Positions 1-8,087 of a stretch of DNA of 64,000 nucleotides are shown piece by piece. This DNA comes from Butyrivibrio sp. (GTDB lineage: Bacteria > Bacillota > Clostridia > Lachnospirales > Lachnospiraceae): assembly GCA_022486625.1 (NCBI GenBank), contig JAKVKH010000012.1:1-64000 (forward strand), written 5' to 3'. The notes under the pieces were generated by a model. The model ran no database searches. It was not told the origin of the DNA and worked only from the letters and a program-made list of their open reading frames with translations. Position 1 is the first letter of the stretch; every line of letters starts with the position of its first letter. The position numbers and the translations under genes were made by a program.

Positions 1-229
1 TTGTTTGTGGAACACATAGGGGCATTATCAGCAGATATCACATCCTTCATCAAAAGTAAAGTCACTGAATGGATGATGTCTCAAGCCTCATTTATACAGG
101 CTTTATTTGGAAATGTTTGCTGGGAAAATTGAGTCAATAATGAAATCCTAAGCTTCTGAATTCTTGAATAAGATAAAAAATATACTGTTACTTTTTAATT
201 ATACCACTCCTATTCATGTTGTTAACGTA

Positions 230-807
230 TCAATCAGCAATTTTCTTCGCCTTCTCCAGATACTGCTTCTTTATTTTCTTCGGCCCTGCAAATCGAAAAC
301 ACCATGTATAAAATGTTTTGCCGTCACGTTTGGCTTAAACTGATCATAATTGACTCTTTCCGTATAGATATTCTCACCAAATCTGTCAATTACTGATTTC
401 ATCAGCTCATTTTCACAGATGAGTTCTACTTTCTGCTCCTCACCATCATTGTGAAGAATCTTATTTTTTTCAGCATCATATTCCGTATACTGAAAACGGA
501 CCTGCCGTTTTTCTGCACGGCTTCAATCAGCTTATCAATAACATAATACAACTGCGGATTATCTGTCTTGATCCGATCTGCTGTGTAAATTCCGGGCACA
601 ATCTACTCTTTCTAATATACACTTCCAAGTAATGAAATCTTATTTATCAGGTTCTCACTTTTCCCGGCACTGATGAATCTAGATGATGAAACGGCATCCA
701 CAAGGAGCTTCAGCTCTGGAACTTCAAATTGTCTCGTCCCCATAAAAAAAGAATTACTCTTCGAAACATTATTTACGATATCAATATCAAATGCAGCCAG
801 TATATCA
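230..807 (-). pseudogene. Decayed WYL-domain (YafY-type) transcriptional regulator
   Basis: Reading the minus strand in several frames gives pieces typical of WYL-domain regulators: a segment around FEVPELKLLVDAVSSSRFIS (about 720-660), then YTADRIKTDNPQLYYVIDKL (about 590-530), then RQVRFQYTEYDAEKN (about 510-465), and the C-terminal tail with ELMKSVIDRFGENIYTERV and a YTWCFRFAGPKKIKKQY-like end, stopping at 230-232. The pieces are broken by in-frame stops near 628-640, a frameshift near 515, what looks like an internal deletion where the core WYL motif should be, and another frameshift near 325. No start or N-terminal helix-turn-helix is readable. The family senses ligands through the WYL domain and often regulates mobile or defence loci; this copy cannot make an intact protein. 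Confidence 0.7.
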
Positions 808-990
808 ATATCATCCTTTATTTACGATGATTTTCAGCTTTGCGTTTTTTCTCATTTCCTTCTTGGTTTTCTCTGCATATCGTGCTTTTGCCTATTCAAT
901 CCGCCTTTCTGCATTCTCGATTGATTTCTTCTTGGTTGCAAGGTTTTCAATCATTATAATTTTCTCCGTTTTTTCAGATATTTAGGCAAC

Positions 991-1026
991 AGAAAAGCAG
1001 TGACGATACTTCACTTCCATCACTGC
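991..1026 (-). terminator. Intrinsic terminator after the toxin-antitoxin cluster
   Basis: GCAGTGA at 997-1003 pairs with TCACTGC at 1020-1026 around a 16-base loop. On the minus strand the stem is followed by a short T tract (996-991). It lies downstream of the minus-strand small ORF at 1079-1237 and would end the toxin-antitoxin transcript. Confidence 0.5.
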
Positions 1027-1078
1027 TCATCCAACTTGAACATATTATCTTTTGAGTTATTTACAGAAAATCAATATC

Positions 1079-1237
1079 TCAATCGATTGCCACATATACC
1101 TTGTTATAACTGTCTTCATCCCATAAAAGGTATGTTCTTTCTTCTCGATAATTCAGATTATGTTCTTTTAAAGTTTTACAAATATCATCTGCAATAAATC
1201 TCGCTTCCTTCACTGAACGCCTTATTATAGTAAGCAT
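1079..1237 (-). CDS. Small unknown protein (52 aa) downstream of the RelE-type toxin
   Basis: An uninterrupted 52-codon frame runs from ATG (1237) to TGA (1079). It starts 14 bases after the toxin stop codon and is followed by a hairpin terminator, so it is probably cotranscribed with the toxin-antitoxin pair. The product is charged, with a helical N-terminal half (RRSVKEARFIADDICKTLKE) and a C-terminal half reading TYLLWDEDSYNKVYVAID. I do not recognise the family. It could be a third component, an accessory gene, or the remnant of a longer protein. No strong Shine-Dalgarno sequence is visible, so the start is uncertain. Confidence 0.4.
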   Translation of the reverse strand: MLTIIRRSVKEARFIADDICKTLKEHNLNYREERTYLLWDEDSYNKVYVAID

Positions 1238-1251
1238 AAGAGTATTTGAAG

Positions 1252-1584
1252 TCACTTCGTTAATGTATGTTTTACAAGCTGTTCATCAACATCCCTTCCC
1301 GCATACATAACTCTTATTACTGTTACCTGTAACGCCTTCTCATCTGGAATATAGAACACCAGATACTTATCTACCGACATTACCCTCAGCCCACGGCTGT
1401 GCCATGGTTCTTTATGATACTGTCTGAACTTCTTCGGGAATTTTTCAAGACTGATGATTCCATACTCTAATCTGTCAAGCTGTCCTGCCGCATTCTCAGG
1501 AGATTGCAGATCAAATGCAATATACTCAAAGATTCCTCTTAAGTCTGCGTCCACCTGATCAGTCGTTACTACCTCATAAGTCAT
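1252..1584 (-). CDS. Type II toxin, RelE/ParE family
   Basis: The 110-residue protein has the RelE/ParE layout: an N-terminal helical hairpin (VDADLRGIFEYIAFDL), then strands ending in RVMSVDKYLVFYIPDEKALQVTVIRVMYAGRD. Family toxins are either ribosome-dependent mRNA endonucleases (RelE, YafQ) or gyrase inhibitors (ParE). The C-terminal arginine and tyrosine pattern fits the RelE/YafQ fold, but the target cannot be read from sequence. The start codon overlaps the antitoxin stop by four bases (1581-1584), a sign of translational coupling. The toxin is neutralised by the upstream protein, which should also repress the operon. Length is normal and no disruption is seen. Confidence 0.85.
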   Translation of the reverse strand: MTYEVVTTDQVDADLRGIFEYIAFDLQSPENAAGQLDRLEYGIISLEKFPKKFRQYHKEPWHSRGLRVMSVDKYLVFYIPDEKALQVTVIRVMYAGRDVDEQLVKHTLTK

Positions 1585-1889
1585 ATGCCATAGTCCTTGT
1601 GAATATCAGCAAATGTCTTCTTTGCAGATTTGGTTCTGCCCGCAAGCATATCCGCATATCCTTTCTCTAATTCTGCATTCAATTCTGTCCCAGAAAGTGT
1701 GGATACATTAAGCAGCTTAGATTCTGGAATTTTAACCTCAAACGGAAGTCCTCTGTTTAGAATAATCTGCTTATAAAACATCGTGATTGCATTAGATGCT
1801 GGGATACCAAGTGTAGAAAGAATACTCTCTGCCTGTTCCTTTACATCAGGTTCAATACGCGCATACAAGTTAGCTGATTTTGCTGCCAT
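1581..1889 (-). CDS. Type II antitoxin, RelB/DinJ family
   Basis: The 102-residue protein begins AAKSANLYARIEPDVKEQAE followed by ILSTLGIPASNAITMFYKQI, the ribbon-helix-helix pattern of RelB/DinJ antitoxins (dimer formation and operator binding). The C-terminal part from about residue 55 should wrap the toxin. ATG at 1889 is preceded by a good Shine-Dalgarno (AAAGGAG, spacing 8). It overlaps the toxin start by four bases. The family represses its own promoter, and this repression tightens in complex with the toxin. It sits among degraded mobile sequence, as mobile toxin-antitoxin cassettes often do. Confidence 0.85.
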   Translation of the reverse strand: MAAKSANLYARIEPDVKEQAESILSTLGIPASNAITMFYKQIILNRGLPFEVKIPESKLLNVSTLSGTELNAELEKGYADMLAGRTKSAKKTFADIHKDYGI

Positions 1890-1934
1890 ATCGCATCACT
1901 CCTTTCGGTGATTGATCATTTTTATTTTAGTTTC

Positions 1935-1963
1935 ATTATACACATTTGTCCACACAACAGCAA
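1935..1963 (-). promoter_or_regulatory. Predicted sigma-A promoter of the toxin-antitoxin operon
   Basis: On the minus strand TTGCTG (1963-1958) is followed after 17 bases by a perfect TATAAT (1940-1935), about 45 bases upstream of the antitoxin start. Confidence 0.55.
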
Positions 1964-1977
1964 TACATTATCAGGTG

Positions 1978-2111
1978 GTATCTCGAACACTCAATATGTT
2001 TGCGATATCTCTTCGCAATTCACCATAGATCACACCTTCCTGCGATATTTAGGTGCAAACACTATGTGATACTTACAATTCCATTCTGAATGTGATAAAA
2101 ACTACTTACAT
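1978..2111 (-). pseudogene. N-terminal remnant of an IS200/IS605 TnpA transposase
   Basis: The minus strand encodes FLSHSEWNCKYHIVFAPKYR then RKV, the highly conserved start of Y1 (HUH) transposases of the IS200/IS605 group, followed after a frameshift by IYGELRRDIANILSVRDTT. A ribosome-binding site (GGAGG) and ATG at 2111 remain, but stops and a frameshift break the frame within about 45 codons, and the catalytic HUH motif and tyrosine are missing. It is a dead end-fragment of an insertion sequence. Confidence 0.75.
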
Positions 2112-2208
2112 CCAATTGGATTACCTCCAGTAATATGTTTGTGTGGCTGCGAACCAACACTTATCATATCACTGGAGGTTTTTACTTGAAGCTGAAGCAA
2201 CTGTGGTT

Positions 2209-2225
2209 CACCTGCATAGCAGGTG
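2209..2225. repeat. Perfect short palindrome, possible IS200/IS605 subterminal hairpin
   Basis: CACCTGC (2209-2215) and GCAGGTG (2219-2225) form a perfect 7-bp stem with a 3-base loop. Small imperfect or perfect hairpins near the ends are what TnpA of IS200/IS605 elements recognises, and this one lies about 100 bases outside the tnpA remnant start. It may alternatively be a weak terminator, since TTTT follows on the plus strand. Confidence 0.4.
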
Positions 2226-2247
2226 GTTTTCTAAAAGATTGCCTCAC

Positions 2248-2286
2248 AACAAAACGCGGAGAATCAACATAAGCTGATTCTCCGCC
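2248..2286 (-). terminator. Intrinsic terminator after tRNA-Arg
   Basis: CGGAGAATCA (2257-2266) pairs with TGATTCTCCG (2275-2284). On the minus strand the stem is followed by CGTTTTGTT. It lies 9 bases beyond the tRNA 3' end and fits termination of that transcript. Confidence 0.7.
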
Positions 2287-2294
2287 ATCATTAA

Positions 2295-2368
2295 TGTTCC
2301 CGGGCAGATTTGAACTGCTGGCCTTCCGCTTAGGAGGCGGACGCTCTATCCAGCTGAGCTACGGAAAC
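2295..2368 (-). tRNA. tRNA-Arg (anticodon CCT)
   Basis: The minus strand folds as a cloverleaf: a 7-bp acceptor stem (GTTTCCG with CGGGAAC), a D arm containing AGCTCAGCTGGATAGAGC, an anticodon stem TCCGC/GCGGA with loop CTCCTAA giving anticodon CCT (reads AGG), and a T arm with GTTCAAATC. The discriminator is A at 2295 and no CCA is encoded. The mobile remnants beyond its 3' end are consistent with tRNA genes being integration hot spots, although no attachment-site duplication was found. Confidence 0.93.
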
Positions 2369-2468
2369 ATATATGCAGGTTCGCCTGTCTGCGAACTTTT
2401 TTATATGCTGCCGGAAGTCTTTTAACTCCGACAGACATTGTTTACTTTATCACATTGGAGCTGCAAAT

Positions 2469-3362
2469 TCAACTCTCATTATCATCCGGATAATTGATAA
2501 ATCCCTGCATCCAGATATTTCCCTTGAATCGCCTTCCGGTTTCAGGAGCCCCCATCAGATCTTTCTGATTGATACAGACATCAAAAGCAAGTTCATTACA
2601 GCTGAGAGTCATAATCCAGACATCATCACCTGTAATTGTATTTTTTACCATGTGACATTCCGTAATTTCTGCCAGTACGGAATACTGGTCACATTCCATT
2701 CCATAGGGCATAAAATAATTGTCCACCATGGTAAAAACATCTTCTTTATATATACGATTTGAAATTGCCGTATAGGTATCCATATCATCCAGCGTCAGGC
2801 TTTCAATCGCAGCCTCATCGCCTTTTCTGGCTGCAGAAATCAGCTGATTTCTGGCCTGCAGCTTCTTTTTACTCTTAATGGTCTGCTTCCTGCTTTTTGC
2901 AATCGGCATCATGATCGTTCCATTATTGGACAGCGCTGACAGTGTCAGCGTTGTTCCTTTTACCGGAAAATCATTTTCATTATGATGCTTCAGATACGGA
3001 ATCATATTCTGAAGATAAAAAACCAGAGACACGCCGACTCTGACTTCATCACAGGCACCGACATATGCATCCTGCGCTGCCAGACGCTCTACCGTGATGT
3101 CCTCCGTGGAGCTGATGCCTGTTCCGATCAGATACGGATAATAGTATTCGTAAATAAACCGGTCTTCCTCATCAAACTCCCCGCGAACGACAATCCCGAT
3201 TCCGTTGGCGAAATCTCTGCGAAATTCCGCCATGATCTCGCCTTCTTCATTTGTCGTATAGGTTCTGACCGTTGCTTCCTGTATTGAGTCGGTAATGATC
3301 TTCTGCAGCTCTTTCCGACTTGTCAGTTCAGAAAAACCAACCGCTCTTAAGAATTTATGCAT
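2469..3362 (-). CDS. DUF3881 family protein
   Basis: The 297-residue soluble protein begins MHKFLRAVGFSELTSRKELQ and contains RRDFANGIGIVVRGEFDEED and a C-terminal CNELAFDVCINQKDLMGAPE segment. This composition and its position directly downstream of serS match the DUF3881 proteins I know from Lachnospiraceae origins. No signal peptide or membrane segment is visible. The start at 3362 is chosen because AAGGAGGTG stands 6 bases before it; an upstream in-frame start at 3398 lacks such a site. Function is unknown; conservation beside serS and the origin suggests a housekeeping role, but that is inference. Confidence 0.75.
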   Translation of the reverse strand: MHKFLRAVGFSELTSRKELQKIITDSIQEATVRTYTTNEEGEIMAEFRRDFANGIGIVVRGEFDEEDRFIYEYYYPYLIGTGISSTEDITVERLAAQDAYVGACDEVRVGVSLVFYLQNMIPYLKHHNENDFPVKGTTLTLSALSNNGTIMMPIAKSRKQTIKSKKKLQARNQLISAARKGDEAAIESLTLDDMDTYTAISNRIYKEDVFTMVDNYFMPYGMECDQYSVLAEITECHMVKNTITGDDVWIMTLSCNELAFDVCINQKDLMGAPETGRRFKGNIWMQGFINYPDDNES

Positions 3363-3426
3363 CGATTTCACCTCCTTCCTCTGATTTCTGATTCCCACTT
3401 ACTTTTTTCAACATAATGATTACTGA

Positions 3427-4707
3427 TTATGGGCGAAGCTCTGTCTTGCCACCCATGTACGGCTGCAGTACCTTCGGAATCTTCACAGATCCATCTGCCT
3501 GCAGGTTGTTCTCCAGGAATGCAATCAGCATTCTCGGCGGAGCGACAACCGTATTGTTCAGTGTATGTGCAAGATAGTTGCCATCCTTACTCTTAATTCT
3601 GATTTTCAGTCTTCTTGCCTGAGCATCTCCAAGATTGGAGCAGCTGCCGACTTCGAAATATTTCTTCTGTCTGGGTGACCATGCTTCCACATCGCAGGAC
3701 TTGCACTTAAGATCAGCCAGATCTCCGGAACAGCATTCCAGTGTACGTACCGGAATGTCCATGGATCTGAAGAGATCCACTGTATTCTGCCACAGCCTGT
3801 CATACCACATCTTGGAGTCTTCCGGCTTGCAGACAACGATCATTTCCTGTTTCTCAAACTGATGAATTCTGTACACACCACGCTCTTCAATTCCGTGTGC
3901 ACCTTTTTCCTTACGGAAGCACGGAGAATAACTGGTCAGTGTCTTCGGAAGCTCTTCCTCCGGAATCATCTGATCGATGAACTTACCGATCATGGAATGC
4001 TCACTTGTACCAATCAGATAGAGATCTTCGCCTTCAATCTTATACATCATGGCATCCATTTCCGGAAAACTCATAACACCGGCAACAACATTTCCATGAA
4101 TCATGAAAGGAGGAATGCAATAAGTGAAACCTCTGTCAATCATGAAGTCTCTCGCATAAGCAAGAACTGCAGAGTGAAGTCTTGCCACATCACCCATCAG
4201 ATAATAGAAACCGTTACCTGCAACTCTTCTGGCAGCATCAAGATCAATGCCGTTCAGTTTCTCCATAATATCTGTATGATACGGAATTTCAAAATCCGGG
4301 ACAACCGGATCGCCGTACTTCTGAATCTCCACATTCTCAGAATCATCTTTGCCAATTGGGACCGTAGGATCAAGAATCTGCGGGATCATCATCATTTTTT
4401 CCGTGATCTGATCATTTACAGTCTTTTCCTTTTCCTCAAGTTCTGCAAGACGCTTTGCACCATCTGCCACTTCCTGCTTTTTCTCCATGGCTTCTTCTTT
4501 TTTGCCCTGCGCCATCAGTGCGCCGATTTCCTTAGAGATCTTATTTCTCTTTGCACGAAGATCATCTGCTTCCTGCTGAACCTCACGGCTCTCCTTATCA
4601 AGTGCAATTACTTCGTCTACAAGCGGAAGTTTTGCGTCCTGAAATTTCTTTTTGATGTTTTCTCTGACCGCATCCGGATTCTCTCTTAAAAATTTAATAT
4701 CAATCAT
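3427..4707 (-). CDS. serS: Seryl-tRNA synthetase
   Basis: This class II aminoacyl-tRNA synthetase activates serine with ATP and charges tRNA-Ser, and also tRNA-Sec where present. At 426 residues it has the normal length. Residues about 30-105 form the long antiparallel coiled-coil arm that binds the tRNA long variable arm (rich in K, E, A and Q). Motif 2 is visible in SPCFRKEKGAHGIEERGVYR, and motif 3 and serine-binding residues follow in the C-terminal third (FEVGSCSNLGDAQARRLKI and LNNTVVAPPRMLIAFLENN). The ATG at 4707 is preceded by TAGGAGG. It follows DUF4446 by 71 bases on the same strand. No tRNA-Ser or T-box leader is seen in front of it. Confidence 0.96.
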   Translation of the reverse strand: MIDIKFLRENPDAVRENIKKKFQDAKLPLVDEVIALDKESREVQQEADDLRAKRNKISKEIGALMAQGKKEEAMEKKQEVADGAKRLAELEEKEKTVNDQITEKMMMIPQILDPTVPIGKDDSENVEIQKYGDPVVPDFEIPYHTDIMEKLNGIDLDAARRVAGNGFYYLMGDVARLHSAVLAYARDFMIDRGFTYCIPPFMIHGNVVAGVMSFPEMDAMMYKIEGEDLYLIGTSEHSMIGKFIDQMIPEEELPKTLTSYSPCFRKEKGAHGIEERGVYRIHQFEKQEMIVVCKPEDSKMWYDRLWQNTVDLFRSMDIPVRTLECCSGDLADLKCKSCDVEAWSPRQKKYFEVGSCSNLGDAQARRLKIRIKSKDGNYLAHTLNNTVVAPPRMLIAFLENNLQADGSVKIPKVLQPYMGGKTELRP

Positions 4708-4778
4708 TGTTGGTTCCTCCTACAGATTTTTTCATATCATTTATTATTAAAAAAATTTATATTATAGACGTTTACTTC

Positions 4779-5288
4779 TTACTGCTCTATTGCTTTTTCC
4801 AGTGCCTGTCGTTCTTCATCTCCAAGATCAAGCGCACATTCTCCGTGCTTTACTTCTTTGGTATAGGAATAACATCCATCAACACTGTGTACAGAATTAA
4901 GAATGAAACCATTGTCATTGTCATCCAAAAGTGCGAGTGAAAAGCTAAGCTGTCCGCCCATCTGCTGAAATGCATCATACTTGATAATTCCTATTTTACT
5001 GAAGCACCTTGCCATTTTCTTATAGATATCATTGATATCCTTTTTGTTTTTTTCAGTTGCAGATCTCATGTACTGATTGTCTTCAAAGAGTTCTACAATC
5101 TCATCTTCCAGACTTGCAGCTTCCTTGCCTTTCATGAATTTGCTCAGTCTCTTCATCATTTTACGATTTCTTCTTTCCTGCACAATCAACAGAATAAAAA
5201 GAATGATAATCAGTACCGCTGCCCCGATAAAAAGATATGCCGGGTCCAAAGATCCGATTCCGATATAATTAAATATATAACTGTTCAT
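4779..5288 (-). CDS. DUF4446 family membrane-anchored protein
   Basis: The 169-residue protein has one N-terminal membrane segment (about residues 17-37, YLFIGAAVLIIILFILLIVQ), then a basic stretch and a charged helical region of likely coiled-coil character (about 45-95). The C-terminal domain reads IGIIKYDAFQQMGGQLSFSL and ALLDDNDNGFILNSVHS, the signature of DUF4446. It starts 3 bases after the parB stop, so it is cotranscribed with parB and probably translationally coupled. The family is common beside parAB in Clostridia, which suggests a membrane-linked role near the origin, but no function is established that I know of. Confidence 0.8.
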   Translation of the reverse strand: MNSYIFNYIGIGSLDPAYLFIGAAVLIIILFILLIVQERRNRKMMKRLSKFMKGKEAASLEDEIVELFEDNQYMRSATEKNKKDINDIYKKMARCFSKIGIIKYDAFQQMGGQLSFSLALLDDNDNGFILNSVHSVDGCYSYTKEVKHGECALDLGDEERQALEKAIEQ

Positions 5289-5291
5289 CCG

Positions 5292-6200
5292 TTAAATTTC
5301 TCCGTTTCGTTTTACCAGAAGATTTGTTATTTTTTCAAGATCATCATTGTTATAAAAGTCAATTTCAATCTTACCGGTTCCGTCACCTTTGGATGAAATC
5401 TGTACCTTCGTCCCAATTGATTCCTTACATTTTTCTTCAAGATCTCTGTATATGACTTCAAGACTTTCATTCTTGGAAGCCGGCTTTTTGGTCTTCTCCG
5501 GTTTGCCATAATTTTTTACGAGTTTCTCAGCTTCACGTACACTCAACTTTTCATCAAAGATCTTTTCTGCTATTTTAAGCTGTTCTGACGGATCATCAAT
5601 GGAAATAATTGCTCTTGCATGTCCCGTTGTCAGTTTTGCATCAATCACCATCTGCTGTACTTCCGGACAAAGTTTGAGAAGACGCATGGAATTCGTAATT
5701 GCAACACGGCTCTTTGAAACCTTATCCGCAACTTCATCCTGCTTCAGATTAAATTCTGTCATCAACCGCTTATAAGCAACAGCTTCTTCAATCGGGTTCA
5801 GATTTTCTCTCTGAATATTTTCAATCAGCTGTATCTCTACAATCTGCTGATCTGTCAGATCATTTCGAATCACCACAGGAACTTCTTTTAATCCGGCGAG
5901 TTTTGCAGCTCTCCACCTTCGTTCTCCTGCAATAATTTCATAATAACTTTTCTGATCCTTTACCAGAATCGGTTCAAGGATTCCTACCTGCTTAATCGAA
6001 TCTGATAATTCCTGCAGCGCATCTTCATCAAAATTTTTTCTTGGCTGTTTTCTGTTTGGTTCCACTTTGATGATATTGACAATCTTCTTACTTCCGTTTG
6101 CTTCTATATCATCTGTCTTGGTTCCCATTTTCAGTTCACCGGTAGGAATTAATGTATCCAGTCCTTTTCCCAGACCATGTCTTACATTTTTTCCAGGCAT
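5292..6200 (-). CDS. parB: Chromosome-partitioning protein ParB (Spo0J)
   Basis: ParB is a CTP-dependent DNA clamp that loads at parS, spreads along DNA, and recruits SMC and ParA for origin segregation. Of 302 residues, about 40-130 form the ParB/Srx nucleotide domain with box II GERRWRAAKLAGL at 92-104 and the ENIQRENLNPIEEA motif at 127-140. The helix-turn-helix that reads parS is at about 152-178 (QDEVADKVSKSRVAITNSMR), and the C-terminal dimerisation domain follows residue 230. The N-terminus RHGLGKGLDTLIP is the usual ParA-stimulating peptide. Start 6200 has AAAGGAAGATG upstream. It follows parA by 108 bases. Cognate parS sites lie at 7231-7305. Confidence 0.96.
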   Translation of the reverse strand: MPGKNVRHGLGKGLDTLIPTGELKMGTKTDDIEANGSKKIVNIIKVEPNRKQPRKNFDEDALQELSDSIKQVGILEPILVKDQKSYYEIIAGERRWRAAKLAGLKEVPVVIRNDLTDQQIVEIQLIENIQRENLNPIEEAVAYKRLMTEFNLKQDEVADKVSKSRVAITNSMRLLKLCPEVQQMVIDAKLTTGHARAIISIDDPSEQLKIAEKIFDEKLSVREAEKLVKNYGKPEKTKKPASKNESLEVIYRDLEEKCKESIGTKVQISSKGDGTGKIEIDFYNNDDLEKITNLLVKRNGEI

Positions 6201-6308
6201 TATTTCATCTTCCTTTCTTATTCTTTATCCTCTTTATATTCTGATCCATCAACTGTAATTGAATAACAATTTATTTTTTTCAGTGTCAGTTTATCAGCAT
6301 CAGGGCAA

Positions 6309-7073
6309 TCAGAATTTTCTTTCAATTACTTCCTGTGCAAGCAAACGATATGCTTCCGCACCTGCTGACTTTGAATCGTAGAGATTGATAGGAATTCCGT
6401 AACTTGGTGCTTCAGCAAGTCTGATATTTCTCGGTATGATTGTTTTATATACTTTCTCATCAATATGACTCTTCACATTTTCAACAACCTGAAGTGACAG
6501 ATTTGTTCTGGAATCAAACATTGTAAATACAACGCCTTCCATCTCCAGATTCGGATTCAGTCTTTCTTTTACCAGATTCACTGTATGAACCAGCTGGCTG
6601 AGACCTTCCAGTGCATAATACTCACACTGAATCGGAACAAGTACTGTATCTGCTGTTGTCATAGCATTAACCGTTAACATGCTCAAAGACGGCGGGCAGT
6701 CTATCATAACAAAATCATAGTGATCCTTGATCTGATCGATATGTTTTTTTAAAATATACTCTTTATTTTCTGTATCAATCAGTTCAATTTCAGCTGCTGC
6801 AAGATCAACATTAGCCGGTATGATATCGACGCCTTCCACAATGTTTTTCTGAACACAATCCTGAACTTCACAATTTCCAATCATAAGCTCATAGATTGTA
6901 TTTTCTACATTGTTTTTATCAATGCCAAACCCGCTGGTTGTATTTCCCTGCGGATCTGTATCAATAACAAGAACTTTTTTCCCTTTCTCAGCAAGTGCCG
7001 CCGAAAGATTGATTGAAGTTGTTGTTTTCCCAACTCCACCTTTTTGATTTGCGATTGCGATGACTCTTCCCAT
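6309..7073 (-). CDS. parA: Chromosome-partitioning ATPase ParA (Soj)
   Basis: ParA/Soj is a Walker-type ATPase that binds DNA as an ATP dimer and is stimulated by ParB; in Bacillus it also controls DnaA. The 254 residues include the deviant Walker A KGGVGKTT at 11-18, Walker A' (VLVIDTDPQGN, about 35-45), and Walker B (FVMIDCPPSLSMLTVNA, about 117-133). The start is placed at 7073 because AGGAA is close upstream; a start 12 bases earlier (7085) is possible. It is the first gene of the parA-parB-DUF4446 group and lies 261 bases downstream of rsmG, separated from it by parS sites. Confidence 0.95.
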   Translation of the reverse strand: MGRVIAIANQKGGVGKTTTSINLSAALAEKGKKVLVIDTDPQGNTTSGFGIDKNNVENTIYELMIGNCEVQDCVQKNIVEGVDIIPANVDLAAAEIELIDTENKEYILKKHIDQIKDHYDFVMIDCPPSLSMLTVNAMTTADTVLVPIQCEYYALEGLSQLVHTVNLVKERLNPNLEMEGVVFTMFDSRTNLSLQVVENVKSHIDEKVYKTIIPRNIRLAEAPSYGIPINLYDSKSAGAEAYRLLAQEVIERKF

Positions 7074-7230
7074 TTTTTTCCTCATTCTGCGGCTTCTGGA
7101 ACTTTATCTTCTGAGTCCATGCGCAGCAATGAACTCTTTCAGATATCATATTGAATTTTTCGTTTCACAACAACAAATTTACGATTGATTGAATGTTTCA
7201 CGGTCTTTTTTACAATATCTTGGGCTGAAA

Positions 7231-7246
7231 TGTTTCACGTGAAACA
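7231..7246. promoter_or_regulatory. parS site 1
   Basis: TGTTTCACGTGAAACA, the exact 16-bp palindromic consensus for ParB (Spo0J), lies in the rsmG-parA intergenic region. A degenerate half site (TGTTTCACGGTC) lies at 7194-7205. Confidence 0.95.
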
Positions 7247-7289
7247 AATGCTTGTGCTGAAATTTTCAAAAAATTCAATTCACTTTGAA

Positions 7290-7305
7290 TGTTTCACGTG
7301 AAACA
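7290..7305. promoter_or_regulatory. parS site 2
   Basis: A second exact TGTTTCACGTGAAACA lies 43 bases beyond the first, 30 bases from the rsmG stop. Paired parS sites this close to parAB are typical nucleation points for ParB loading. Confidence 0.95.
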
Positions 7306-7334
7306 TCCAAGTAAAAGTAAACACTACATGGATA

Positions 7335-8087
7335 TTATAAAGGGGATTTCGAAGGTAGTCCAGCTTTTCTCGGATATAATTTACTTGTAGGTTCTGTTTT
7401 TCTGATAATAACAATATTTCTTTCAACATCTGTTCCCGGAAGAGTCAGTTCATGAATACCTTCAACCTTTCCTCCGAGCAGATGAATTGCCTTTTTGGCT
7501 GACGTCATCTCATCATTCAGTTTATTACTCTTATAAGCAATAAATGTTCCGCCCACTTTCACATATGGAATACAATACTCTGATAAGGTAGACATATTGG
7601 CAACCGCTCTTGCACATCCGATATCAAACTTTTCTCTGAGTGTGCCTGTTTTTTTCGCAGCAAAATCTTCTGCTCTTCCATGAACAGTTACGATACTGCC
7701 GGACTCATTATTAATGCCAAGCGTCTCAATAACTTCATTCAGAAAGTTCAGTCGCTTCTGAAGAGAATCCAGTAATGTCACATTAAGTTCCGGATACAAA
7801 ATTTTAAGCGGAATTCCAGGAAATCCTGCTCCGGTTCCGATATCGATCAATGAAAGTTTATGTTCAGAATGGAAATCAAAATATCTGGCAGCAACCAGAC
7901 TGTCCAGAAAATGAAGTTTGCATACATCATCAAATTCTGTGATAGCCGTAAGGTTCATTACACTATTCCATTTCACCAGAAGTTCGAAATACCGGTCAAA
8001 CTGCTCCAGTTGATGATCTGATAACTCAATATTCAGTTCTTTACAATCTGCAATAAACTTACTGTAATCATTCATATTTTTTCTCAT
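7335..8087 (-). CDS. rsmG: 16S rRNA (guanine-527-N7)-methyltransferase RsmG
   Basis: RsmG methylates N7 of G527 in 16S rRNA (E. coli numbering) with S-adenosylmethionine; its loss gives low-level streptomycin resistance in several bacteria. The 250-residue protein has the SAM-binding glycine-rich loop [17 protein letters not shown] at about 80-96, then a conserved [14 protein letters not shown] segment (about 105-118) and an [19 protein letters not shown] stretch (about 158-176). The ATG at 8087 overlaps the mnmG stop codon by four bases (ATGA), indicating translational coupling. The C-terminal [12 protein letters not shown] is a conserved RsmG ending. Confidence 0.95.
   Translation of the reverse strand: MRKNMNDYSKFIADCKELNIELSDHQLEQFDRYFELLVKWNSVMNLTAITEFDDVCKLHFLDSLVAARYFDFHSEHKLSLIDIGTGAGFPGIPLKILYPELNVTLLDSLQKRLNFLNEVIETLGINNESGSIVTVHGRAEDFAAKKTGTLREKFDIGCARAVANMSTLSEYCIPYVKVGGTFIAYKSNKLNDEMTSAKKAIHLLGGKVEGIHELTLPGTDVERNIVIIRKTEPTSKLYPRKAGLPSKSPL

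Noticed and set aside
1-132. Plus-strand open frame running in from the left edge (44 codons, ending GNVCWEN)
   Set aside because: It could be the end of a gene that starts outside, but 44 open codons are expected by chance fairly often and no family was recognised.
811-954. Minus-strand short frame (MIENLATKKKSIENAERRIE, then a stop, then a lysine-rich stretch)
   Set aside because: Has an internal stop; looks like a fragment of a small coiled-coil protein of mobile elements, but the family cannot be named.
3862-4689. Long plus-strand frame opposite serS (275 codons)
   Set aside because: Shadow of serS; Cys/His/Phe-rich without domain, antisense to a clear synthetase.
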